A DNA stretch of 64,000 bases from Endocalyx cinctus (taxonomy: Eukaryota > Ascomycota > Sordariomycetes > Amphisphaeriales > Apiosporaceae). A program made the translations under genes and the position numbers. The stretch is from the NCBI GenBank assembly GCA_001600455.1, contig BCKC01000005.1, positions 2,356,001-2,420,000 of the forward strand, in the 5' to 3' direction. A model generated the notes under the pieces. The model worked only from the letters and a program-made list of their open reading frames with translations. It was not told the origin of the DNA and ran no database searches. This document shows, piece after piece, positions 54,279 to 64,000 of the stretch; position 1 is the first letter of the stretch, and every line of letters begins with the position of its first letter.

Positions 54279-56476
54279 ACTGATGACATTATGGAGATTC
54301 ATCCTTGAACTTGAAGGCAATTTGGTATTGGTATCGCGCAACCATCAACAATGACTCTTTCTTGTTTCTCCCATTTCTTCTTGATACCCTTGCTTTTTGA
54401 ACTTGCCCGACTTGTTTTCGTGCCTCGGATCAAAATTTTCCGGAATTCTGCATGCATGAAGTCACCGTCAGTAGGCAGGCTCCCGAAATCAATCAAAAGG
54501 TCATCCACGTGGAGCAAATTTCCATTTGTGAACTAGCGTAGGTGCTAACACCCATTTGAGTCGTTGTCCAACAGACGCGATAGAGAGGTTGGGGTGGGTG
54601 CTTAGACGCTTCGAGGGTCTGCGCTAGAGCAATCGCGAAGATCGTGGATTTTCACGATGTGTAACCAAGACTATGTCGTCAAGGGGAGATCTAGGCCTTT
54701 TGTTGTACGTGGCTAAGCGATAAACCGTTCCATTACCATGCTGACAGCATGCAGAGAAGTCAGACTATACTGCTAAGGAATTTGAGGCTGCCTTTGAGCC
54801 GAGTTGTTTTCCAGTCTGGTAACAAAGGGCGTATGGAGCCATTCCTATTGCATTACTACATCATTGAGAGCATGGGTAACGTTTGCTTGCTAGCCAGGGG
54901 GTTCGTCCGTTACCTAGTGCCCCGACTCCAACTGTTTACTTGTCTCCCAACGAATAATATTCCTCATTTCCAATTTCGGTTACTCGGGTTCCTGTCTAAG
55001 AAGTTCCAACCGACGTGAATAATTCTGATCCACCAGGTCAGAAATACGTCGTAAGACTCGAGCAATCCTCCCATACATCCTACAAGTCAACTGACAAGTT
55101 GTCTCAAAATAACTTGAAGATATCATGCATCCATAGAAGAAAATTACTTGGCGATTGAGCGCACGTTCTCTCAGAGCGCCGCGGTCCAGCATACTTACTT
55201 CCGGTCTCAGATTCGAGTGCGGAGCCGCTACAGAACCGCGCGACCTCTCACATATGTATAGGTGGGCCGATATGTGTTGATACTGCACGGCATCATAGCT
55301 ATTGGCATGCTAGGTGTCGTCGATAATGGATAATAGGTAGATGCAACATATAATTCGCCTACTGTCGGATGCTCCTCGGATGATTTTATTTTTTCGCGCT
55401 ATCAAAGTCCCGGCATGCCAGATGGCCGAAATCTTTGGAACAGTATGCATGATCCATGTTCATAATAGCCGGACTCCGTATAATCCAGATAAACTGGATA
55501 CTGGGTCAGTATTGAAATTCCCCTGTTAAAAAATAGATGGTTCATCAAGCTCGATTACGGATGTGTTCAGCTGTAAGAGATCATCGTTACCGGGCTCAGT
55601 TGTAGATTCTATTAGAGAGATCAATCCGTCGGGACAATAAGAATAAGGCGAAGAGGGACTACTCTGACAGTAATATTGGGCGGCAGAGGACTTTGGTAAT
55701 CTTGGCGGTACGTGGGGTATACGCAGGCTGAATGCAAGAATAGAAACCAGTATAGTTTGGTCTTCCAACGGAACCATGATTATAAGCTGATACTACGTGT
55801 CTGCGTACCAACAGAATTATTCTAGGGTCTTTTAGACGTATCCACTCCCCTAAAAACGCACATCTTACCCATTCATCTGCGCCAATCTCGACATATACCC
55901 CATCCGTCCAAGGCACCGAAGTGGCTTGACAATACTGGTTGATCTAGAACGCCACGCAGTTCTAGAAGTTTGATGGGTGCGTAACGCCCGGCTCTTTGAT
56001 TCGACCCAGTACCGGCAGGCCAGGAGATATAGATGCTGATCAATTCCTAATTCTCTCATGGGAAGTCATTCGCAGTTTGCTTAAATGGAACGGGAAGTCA
56101 AAGAGAATTGAAAGACTATATCTGGGGATCTTATCATAAGATCAACATAAAAATTCAGGGTCCTTATTGATCCTCGCGGGCCAAAGGGTATAGAATGCTC
56201 AGATTTTCCGACTGGCTCGTCAAGACATCAGTTGACAAGTGCTCGATATCACGCGCTTGAATAAAAGCTGCATCCTTCATTTCGTTTTATTTCCTACATC
56301 ATTGTACATTTTATCTTTCAGTTTGTCACACCTTTATAACCTAATCTTGAGAACTATCTTTCACTCGACAAAAAGCCTTGAACAAGAAGAAATCAAAATC
56401 ATTTATATTTATAAGAAAAGAAAAAGGACAAGCATAATCAAAAACGAAAGCCGGGCTATTTTGTCACTACCGAATC
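54279..56476. other. spacer with short unrecognised ORFs
   Basis: 2.2 kb. Minus-strand ORFs at 55526-56059 in three overlapping frames contain protein-like runs (VPWTDGVYVEIGADEW) but no continuous gene or recognised domain; they could be a decayed gene. The last 250 bases are AT-rich with A-rich leader sequence before the zinc-finger gene. Confidence 0.45.
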
Positions 56477-57246
56477 ATGGCATCAGAACATTACTCGTCT
56501 TCTCGAGACGACGCGATGGCGAATCTGCCAGCTGTTTTCGACGATTTTTCCCATGACAGGTAAGCGAGCTCTATCGTCAACGATTTTCATGGCTACGGAC
56601 TGACCTTGGTGACAGTCTTTTTTGGATGGCGAACCCAGATACCAGCCACGGGTATATGGACTTGAATAATGAGCATTTGATACCCTTTCAAAACCTGTCA
56701 AGCAACATCTCGATGACGGATTCATACCCCGGATCGCCGGAGGGCTCCAGGGCGTCGATGGATTCCATGAGCAGCAGCTCGAACGAAGACAGACCAGCAG
56801 AGCGAGGAGGGAAACCCCGATGTTGGGATCACGGGTGCAACGGACGAGAATTCTCATCGAAGAGTAACTTCATGAGACACATGAAGGAACGATCTGGCAC
56901 GAGCACGAAAGGAGTCTGCCCACTGTGCGGGGCCATATTCACGCGTAACTCTGCCAGGGACACCCATCTCGCCAAGCAAAGCTGCAACAGAATTAGGAGA
57001 TACTCCAATGGGAGGCCACGCCCAAGTCGTCTCGCCCTCCTAGGAAACCCCCGCGTCGCGGCAGCTGCAGCGGTGGCGGTTACGGTCCCTCAGCAAGACG
57101 CAGCAACAGCAGCAGCGGCGGCGGCGGCGGCGCAATGGCAGAGAATCGACTGGGGTGGTGGATCCATCAGTCATCAGCCAAGTAAAAGCACCGGGGCCAA
57201 CTATTATGATTCGTGCGATATGTTGGATACGGACACGATAGATTGA
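56477..57246 (+). CDS. fungal C2H2-type zinc-finger protein (237 aa)
   Basis: Two exons: 56477-56559 and 56616-57246, joined across a 56-nt intron (donor GTAAGC, branch ACTGAC, acceptor GACAG). Exon 1 encodes [20 protein letters not shown]. The middle is Ser-rich and acidic. The zinc-finger part has [20 protein letters not shown] followed by KERSG and [17 protein letters not shown], then LAKQSC. This is the fungal pattern 'CNGRxFS...RHxxEKSG...CPxCGAxFTRxxARxxH'. The first finger has only one His after the Cys pair, and the second ends in Cys (C2HC). Downstream there is an Arg-rich patch ([14 protein letters not shown]) and an Ala tract (positions about 190-200, encoded by GCG/GCA repeats). 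It is probably a nuclear DNA-binding protein; target unknown. Confidence 0.85.
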
Positions 57247-60192
57247 GGTGGGCTGAACATTAGGGTGTCATGGGTAGGTAATTAAAAGAGAAAAAGAGTT
57301 TTTATTTTTATTCTTTTTGTTCTTTTTCTTTCTTTCTCTCCCACTTTTTTCTTGTTTTTTTTTTTCTTCTTCTTTTTCTTTTCTGGCTCCTTAAGCGAAT
57401 CTTTTTTTATCATTTATTTACTCCAAGCTCAGTAAAAAAGTGTACTTTATACCCTCTGCTTTTAACGACATACAATTTACTATATAAAGTTACGTATACA
57501 CGAATGTACACCACCACTTCGAACGATATTGTACCTAGACATTTTCTTCTTCGTCCTTTTTTCTCAGCACTATATTTCTTTTCTTTTCTTTTCTTTTTTT
57601 CTTGGCGGAAGGAAAATAGAGAGGTCAGGAACAATATACATAAGCCTGCCGGGGTCATAAATGAGCATACGATCTAGTCAGCTAGAAATAGGACACTTTA
57701 TCGATCAAAATGGATCGCTGCAACCATACTGTTGGAGAAAGTTGGGGCATTGACAGATTGGTTACCAGATGTTGATACCCCCTTTACGTTCTCTTCTCAC
57801 ACCGAGTTTAGATCAAAATGCTACGTGTAGGCCCTGCAGGGTACCAGCCGAACAGCCTGGATATTTGACAGCTTCCGCAGCCAAGAGTAACTTTAAAACC
57901 CTATTTGAATGCTCAAATATGAAAATCTCCGCAATATTTTACCCTTTTTTATGGATATATTATAGATGTTGAACCTATAACTACATGGTAAAATCGTGGG
58001 GTTATTATTGAATTTTGGTGTATATGTTAGTGACATGCATTAATATTATTTGAACCTTTCAGGGGTATTTTGACAATCCCAGTCGCCCAGGCTCACTTGG
58101 ACTTAACCGGGTGGCTGCACCGCGAACGGAACGTTGAGCCGTTAGTTATTTCTTGAACCAACCATATTCCTTCGATAGATATCTTGGAGGAGTAAAAAAA
58201 AAAAAAAAAGAAAAAGAAAAAAAAAAGAAGTAATGTGTATAAATAAACACCCCCCCTGGAAAATTTTTGCATCATGATATGTACAAGGTAGCCAACGGTA
58301 TTTTAGCCGGTTTGTTCCTCTGACATATTCTGACATATTGTTATTTTTTTTTTTTTTTTGGCTCAAAAGGACGTCGTCATGTCGTCCTTATACCATACAA
58401 CACGCATACATATACGGTTACTCTTGTCACTTTCACACATATTTTGAAATGTTTTGACAAATACCTGCAGCTAGCTATCTTCTCTCCGTCTCCGTCTCTG
58501 TTTTTTATTTTATTTTTTTCATTTTATTTTTAACACCTCGTTAAACCGAATCCATGTAGCAGTAAGAATTGGATAGAAAGAAAAAAAAATATGTTGCGCT
58601 CCTAAAAATGTTCTGCTTTACCTGCCGATGATGCACGCAGCCGAACAGACTTGGATTGTGGCCCTTACTCATTAAAAAAAACATGCCACATTACTCTAAC
58701 ATTTACGTGTTAATGTCATGATTGGCTGTATTGGCCTGCAAAGTAGCCAGGGGCGGATGTAAGTATTTCCCCTTGACCTGGTCAGTTTATTTATTGCTGC
58801 TCCATTCTATGAGACATTAGCGACGCTTTGGATGCCTAATTTATACACACATTACACGCCAAACTGTCAAACAATCATAACAGACAAATCCAGGATGTAG
58901 TTCGCGATAAGGCTACTCGCCGTGCCTTACCCCGTTCGTTCGTTCGCTCGCTTAACTTCTACATAACGCCACTGGTAACCATATACATATATGTAGCTTT
59001 CGATGATAATTAATCTTGCAGGCCTTAATATCAACTGTTTGGTTAAATGCCTGCGGTTACCATAGATCAACCCATCCATCCAGACTTAGAAACAGTTTTT
59101 ACTGAACTGTTCACGTCCAATAACCAACTAACCCTGGGTGCACGTCCAGTATTGAAGTTAGTTATACATATCCTAAATGAGAAGATAGCTAGGACCGCCA
59201 ATTTGGGGCCCAGTTTACTTCGAAGGGTCATAGTCGGCGCTTGTATCCTTATTTCCTGAACTTGCGAGACTACTCTCTTCATACGAGTGAGCTTTTAATT
59301 GACTGACTGACTATCTGCCTGCTCTGCCAAGATTAAACGGGTCTTACCTACATGATACTTGCAGCTACTGGTCAAAAACAATCCATTATATAGCTGAAGA
59401 AGAAAATTTTGACGCAGTCCGAAGACCCCGGCATGCCCGAGTCAGCCGTCAATAGAATCATGACCACCGCCATGACTACCACCATGACTACCGCCATGAC
59501 TGCTACCACTATCATCATCATTATCATTATATTCTATAGAGTTCCACGACCTAAACTAATGTACCACGTGGTCTCTCTCGCTCTGTAGTCCTAGTTCTTC
59601 TTACCCACCCTTACCTTACGTCGAAAGTTGATTTATAAGTTCATCGTATAGCTTTGTATGTCGTGATATATCACTTTTATTTCAGAAGTCAGCCATAAGA
59701 CGTATAAACGTCGGGATGATCGGGTTAATATGCAAGTTAATGCCCCCCATATAATCTACTCGCCCCCCATAGGACGGTATTTGGGGGGAGCCAATCGCGT
59801 TGAGTCGTTGAGAATCGGGGTGAGAATGACCAGCACCTTAAGCAGTAGAGTAGCATCTTTAATATTAAATCTGACCAAGATGTTTCACAAAAGACTTTTG
59901 GTCTATGATTAAAATTATTCTTCTTTCTTTCATTGTTTGCTATTTAATCTGCCTAGCGAGATTTTGTGACATCATTACAGGTACAAACATCAAGGATGTT
60001 TTACCTCCACCCCCTCTTCCCCTTGCTTATCTTCCTCGAGAGAAAGAAAAAGAACCTCGTTGACAACGCAGTGTTCATTTCGTCTACTACTACTTTACAC
60101 AGAAGTAACCCCAAATCTGACGCGAAAAGGGAAATAATAAGAAAATTGAAGTGAAAAAAAATAGGGAGGGGGTTACAGCCGGGTTTACCCGA
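57247..60192. other. spacer, repeats only
   Basis: 2.9 kb. It is rich in T/CT runs (57300-57420, 57580-57605) and A/T runs (58194-58227, 58342-58359). It contains a 12-bp minisatellite at 59460-59507 followed by ATC/ATT triplets. A 70-codon ORF at 59047-59259 is unrecognised and unsupported. No RNA gene or mobile element was seen. Confidence 0.5.
59460..59507. repeat. 12-bp minisatellite (4 copies)
   Basis: Four adjacent imperfect copies of ATGACYACCRCC, then (ATC/ATT)n. Read on the plus strand it gives Met-Thr-Thr-Ala repeats, but no ORF of useful length contains it. Confidence 0.85.
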
Positions 60193-61397
60193 TCAGTTGA
60201 AGAAAACCCAGGAGCGGACCTCTATCGAGCGCCTGGTTGGAGCTTCCTCAGAACTCGCGTTATCCCAGAATGCTCCGTGAGGGATAGACTTGCTAATATC
60301 AGAGTCGAACGAGGAAAAGACAAGGGCCTCATCCGGGTTGATTCTGCTCGCGTAATGGTACTTGTATCTATTATGTCGTTAGTAATCTCCATGCTAGTTT
60401 CTTCTTCTAAACCCCATAACGTTTCTCTTCGGCTCTCCAATAAGAAATGAAAAAGAGGAATATACGGATTTAGGTTTGAAGATACGTAGGCCAAGATAAG
60501 AGGTGGAAAAACTTTTTTATTATTACGTACCCAGGATGATACTTCAAGACGCTGTCGTGCGTCTTGTCTCCCCTGAGCTGCACGCGGGGGTCGTTCTTCG
60601 GAAAGACGCGGGCCATGTGGGTCTTGTAGTTGAAGTCGGGGACGCCGCTGTGGTTGACGAAGCAGAGGGGCCACTTCTGGACGGGCTCGTCGATGGTGCG
60701 CCAGACGTTGACTTGCGCGTACCGCTTGCCTTCCTTGATCAGCTTGTCGGCGGTGTCGCCGAGGATCTCGCGCACGCCGTCCTCGCCCGTGAGGTCGTCC
60801 CGGTCCAGGTGCGCCACCGGAAGCGCCACGTGGTCCGACAGCTTCTTCGTCTCGAACATGCCCGGCTTCATGCTGTTCTGCCGGATCCGGAAGATGTAAG
60901 GGACGACGATATCGGAGCCCGTGGCTTTCTTTACGATCGCCTCGACTTCTTTAAAGTAGACGTCGTGGAGATATGCCTTGCCTATATAGTTGATGACAGG
61001 TCGTAATTAGTAAATAATATTCTCGCAATTAAAAGTTTAATATTTCTCGCCGTAAATTATAGAAAAGAGTAATATGTATTGGATTTCTCCCCCCTTTTTC
61101 CCCCGCCCCCCCTTTATTCTCGTTAAACGTACCTTCGGGTGTGTTTCCAGCGAGAAATTGTTCCGGAGTCAACCCCGTTTTATGGTCAACAAGTCCGTAT
61201 CCGTGGCTCTCGAAAGTAGGCTGAGGGTTCATGGTTCGAATGTCCTCGACTTCGATTTCGAGCTCTTTGGGGAGGTTCACGTTGGTCGCTCCGGACGACC
61301 AGTCGACGAATCCATCGGACTCTCCATCTTTGGTACCGTTCCAGACGCCAAGGTAGCCGGTGGTCGTGTTTGGGTTAGCAACAGCAGCGGCGGCCAT
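60193..61397 (-). CDS. CmcJ/AsaB-like hydroxylase/desaturase family protein
   Basis: Three exons: 61397-61133, 60981-60531, 60367-60193; 296 aa, the usual size. The second intron (163 nt, donor GTACGT, branch TACTAAC, acceptor ATAATAG) links HPG to YKYHYASR. Family blocks are YLGVWNGTKDGES near the N-terminus, HDVYFKEVEAIVKKATGSDI, VNVWRTIDEPVQKWPLCF (the 'NVWRP...PL' motif), DFNYKTHMARVFPKNDPR, KYHPG, INPDEALVFSSFDSD, PHGAFWD and a terminal RRSIEVRSWVFF. This is the fungal group related to CmcJ of cephamycin biosynthesis and AsaB of the aspergillic acid pathway, often found in secondary-metabolite clusters. Its chemistry here is not readable from sequence. It shares a 0.68-kb divergent promoter with the citrate-synthase gene, which suggests joint regulation (inference). 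Confidence 0.85.
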
Positions 61398-62076
61398 TAT
61401 GAAATATTTATGCTGATTAACTGTTTCTTAAAAAAGGGGTATAGAAAATAACAATAATAATAGTAAGAGACGAATAAATTTGACTGAAGGTTAATCACGT
61501 TGACTCTGTATAATATAATGTGACGCTTTCGGACAAAGCGAAAGTCGAAGCTGATAAATGTTGAGGCCGGTGGGAGTCACGATAGTGATTTTAAAATATA
61601 CTGAACTGGGGCAGAACATGTATAAATATCTCTACCAAAACCAAAGATAAGCCTGAAGCTCTATCTAAATCACTTGAACTCTTTTAACACCAAGTTGAAA
61701 GTTACGAATTTGTCAACTGTACACTGTCACTTCAGTAATATATTGCTGCCGAATTAGGGGATTGAGGGATTAGAGGAGTGGTAGGATTTACGGATCATCA
61801 GCGGTTAAAAAGGAAGAGTCTAGACTGTACAGCGCGCCGAACTTACTACAACATACAGCCAAGATAGGGGTCTAGTTCTTCCACGGGAGCATTTTATGAA
61901 ATTGAACGCCTTCAAGAACCTTTGAAATTTTATTCAAAAACGAGCCCTCGTCTCTCGAAATCATCGTGTCGTACGATTATCTTTTCATCATTCGCACTAA
62001 GTCTTGATTTGAACCATCTGAGATTAACAATTCCTTTGCCTTTCTCCTGAAATCATTAGACGAAATACAGCCCAGG
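61398..62076. promoter_or_regulatory. bidirectional promoter of the oxygenase and citrate-synthase genes
   Basis: 679 bases between the two outward-facing ATGs, long enough for both promoters. AT-rich, with an (AAT)n patch near 61449-61460. I recognise no specific operator. Confidence 0.55.
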
Positions 62077-63761
62077 ATGGACCACCACTTGCAGGTCACC
62101 GACTCCCGTACGGGGAAGTCATACAAGCTCCCCATAGATGATGGCTACGTCCGCGCCTCAGATATCGGGAAAATCGGCGTTCCTCTGGATGAGGCCGCTG
62201 CCCCACTCCGTATTATCGATCAAGGTTACCAGCATACCGCCTGTATGGAATCAAGTATCACATTCATGTATGTTGAATCTTTAATTAGTGCTCTGATTTT
62301 TACCTTATTTTATGGCTTGCTATTTTCGCTTAGGCCCCACCTCTTACCCCTTTTTTTTTTTTTTTTTTTGTATTTTAGTAATTCTAACGCCTAGTTATAG
62401 TGATGGGCAGCGCGGTGTCATTAAATATCGAGACATGTTGATACAAGATCTCTTCCACGAATATGTTTACGAAGATATCATGCACCTCATTATTTGGGGT
62501 GCCCTGCCTACGCAGGAGCAAAAAGATAAGGTGCGTGAGGGAATGGCCAAGGCCATGAACCCCCCACAATGCGTACGGGATGTTATCACCTCCTTTCCGT
62601 AAGTCAATAATCCAAAATCGAGTCCCGACCTTTTTTTTTTCTTTTTTTAACAAAAAAAAAAAAAAAAAAAATCTAACCGCGAATTTCATTTTAGTCGCGA
62701 TGCCGAAGTCTTTCCCATGATCATAGCCGGTATGAGCGCCTACGAAGCCTCCGACGAAGTCGCCTGCCGCACGCGCCACCAACAGACCGCCATGTTCCAC
62801 GGGCACCTCGACGTGGCCGACGAGGGAATTATTCGGACGGTCGGATACATAGCGAGTACGATCGCGCTCATCTACTGCTACAAGAATGGGACTGAGTTCA
62901 CCGCGCCCGAGCCGAACCGGTCCCTCCTGGGCAACCTCCTCCTGATGATGGGGATCACCGACCCCAAAGTCGAGGAGTGCCTGAACAAGCTCTGGATCCT
63001 GTACGCGGACCACGAGATGACCAACTCGACCGCCGGCGTCCTGCACGTCGGCTCGACCCTGATAGATCCCATCTCGGCCGCCATGTCGGGTATCATCTGC
63101 GGGTACGGCCCCTTGCACGGCGGCGCCATCGACCTCGCCTACGCCGCCTTCGCCAAGATAGGCCGTCCCGAGAACGTGCCTTTCTTCATCGAGCGCGTCA
63201 AGGCCAAGAGTGGCGGTCGCCTGTTTGGGTACGGACACAGGGTCTACAAGACCAGGGATCCCCGCGTCTCCCTCATCGAGGAGCTGCTCGAGAAGCACCG
63301 CGAGGCCGTCGAAGCGAACCCCTTGTTGCGCGTGGCCATGGCCATCGACAAGTACGCGAACCAGGACCCATACTTTATCGAGCGGAACCTGAAGGCGAAC
63401 GCGGACCTATTGGGTTGCTTCCTTTACACCGCCATGTACGTTTTCTTTTTCTTTTTCTTTTTCTTTTTCTCATTTATTCCTTTCGACCGCTCATAATTCC
63501 GCTTTTACAAATACTGACATGTGACTCTACTGCTACAATAGGGGTTTCGAGCCGGATATGATTATTGCCATTACCATATTGTCCAGAGCACCAGGCGCAT
63601 TAGCTCATTGGCGTGAGAGCATGAGTAAGACACCGCATTTCTCCCTGCTCATTTTGATACTGACTAGTGAATTGAATTTATCTGCTGACACTGCGAAATT
63701 AGCACAACCGGTGAAACTATGGAGACCTCAACAGAAATACGTGGTCCCATTGGCGAACTAG
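62077..63761 (+). CDS. citrate-synthase-family enzyme
   Basis: Five exons: 62077-62267, 62401-62598, 62695-63435, 63542-63624, 63703-63761; 423 aa. Motifs are SSITFIDGQRGVIKYRDML (across the first junction), YADHEMTNSTAG, GPLHGGAIDLAY (substrate-binding/catalytic His), and GYGHRVYKTRDPR, which fits the citrate synthase signature. MGFEPDMIIAI and KLWRPQQKYV form the end. The N-terminus (MDHHLQVTDSRTGKSYKLP) is not a mitochondrial presequence and resembles the bacterial-type beta-rich start. No PTS1 tail is visible. It condenses an acyl-CoA with an oxo-acid, but the substrate is open: citrate, 2-methylcitrate or an alkylcitrate used in secondary metabolism. The absence of a mitochondrial signal and the pairing with a CmcJ-like gene favour a specialised role (inference). 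The C-terminal end is uncertain because another frame continues past the stop. Confidence 0.9.
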
Positions 63762-64000
63762 ATGCGAAGGGGGTTTTACTGGAAGTAACTGTACTTTTTG
63801 TCGCTAAAGAAAACTTCAGCATTTCTTACTGTCACGAAGTTATAATACCTATAAGTCGGAAAGCATACGGTAAAGCCGTGTTAATAGCGTTCGTAAGATA
63901 AGTAAATATTAATCTGCAATAGAATATTTTGTTATACTCTGTCTTTTTAATGAACAATGAAAACCGTAGTATAGTTTAGTTGGTGTATCTCCAGCTAATA
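63762..64000. other. 3' region after the citrate-synthase gene
   Basis: The start is the likely 3' UTR. A frame open to about 63901 could be an extension of the preceding protein if a base is missing near 63743. No other gene is seen. Confidence 0.4.

Noticed and set aside
55526..56059. Overlapping minus-strand ORFs with protein-like runs, considered as a HET-type or enzyme relic
   Set aside because: The runs lie in different frames without credible splice sites, and no domain motif could be confirmed.
59047..59259. 70-aa plus-strand ORF
   Set aside because: Short, unrecognised, and without context support.

Overview
This is nuclear DNA of a filamentous ascomycete (Pezizomycotina, most likely a Sordariomycete; I cannot fix the order). 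The genes have short GT-AG introns with fungal branch points (CTAAC, CTGAC), the coding sequence is GC-richer than the long AT-rich, homopolymer-rich spacers, and the products are typical fungal proteins: RNA polymerase II with a degenerate CTD, a ribosome-associated Ssb-type Hsp70, an RSC-type tandem-bromodomain protein, Cks1, Ero1, Usb1 and Cft1. I see no tRNA, rRNA, CRISPR array or intact transposon.

Layout. 1-4912: 3' part of RPB1 (+), cut by the window edge. 4913-28613: a gene-poor stretch of about 24 kb holding only a small Cys-rich gene (12236-12582, -, apparently frameshifted) and an 84-aa gene (20809-21063, +), plus poly-C/poly-T blocks and microsatellites. 28614-35284: SSB1 and an RSC4-like gene, both on the minus strand. 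37143-37766: CKS1 (+). 41175-43155: ERO1 (+). 43892-45388: USB1 (-), divergent from a Pal1-like gene (46665-47627, +). 48340-53025: CFT1 (-). 53514-54278: an F-box-like protein (+). 56477-57246: a C2H2 zinc-finger protein (+). 60193-61397 (-) and 62077-63761 (+): a divergent pair, a CmcJ/AsaB-like oxygenase and a citrate-synthase-family enzyme, the only part that looks like specialised metabolism.

Most genes are unrelated housekeeping functions: transcription (RPB1), chromatin remodelling (RSC4), snRNA and mRNA 3'-end processing (USB1, CFT1), co-translational folding (SSB1), ER oxidative folding (ERO1) and cell cycle (CKS1). I rebuilt the exon structures by splice sites and phase; every complete multi-exon model closes in frame, apart from the Cys-rich gene. 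The most interesting structure is the fourth intron of SSB1. It reads best as a spliceosomal twin intron (stwintron, D1,2 type): an inner intron splits the donor of an outer intron after its first base. Only sequential removal of both gives the residues expected of the family.
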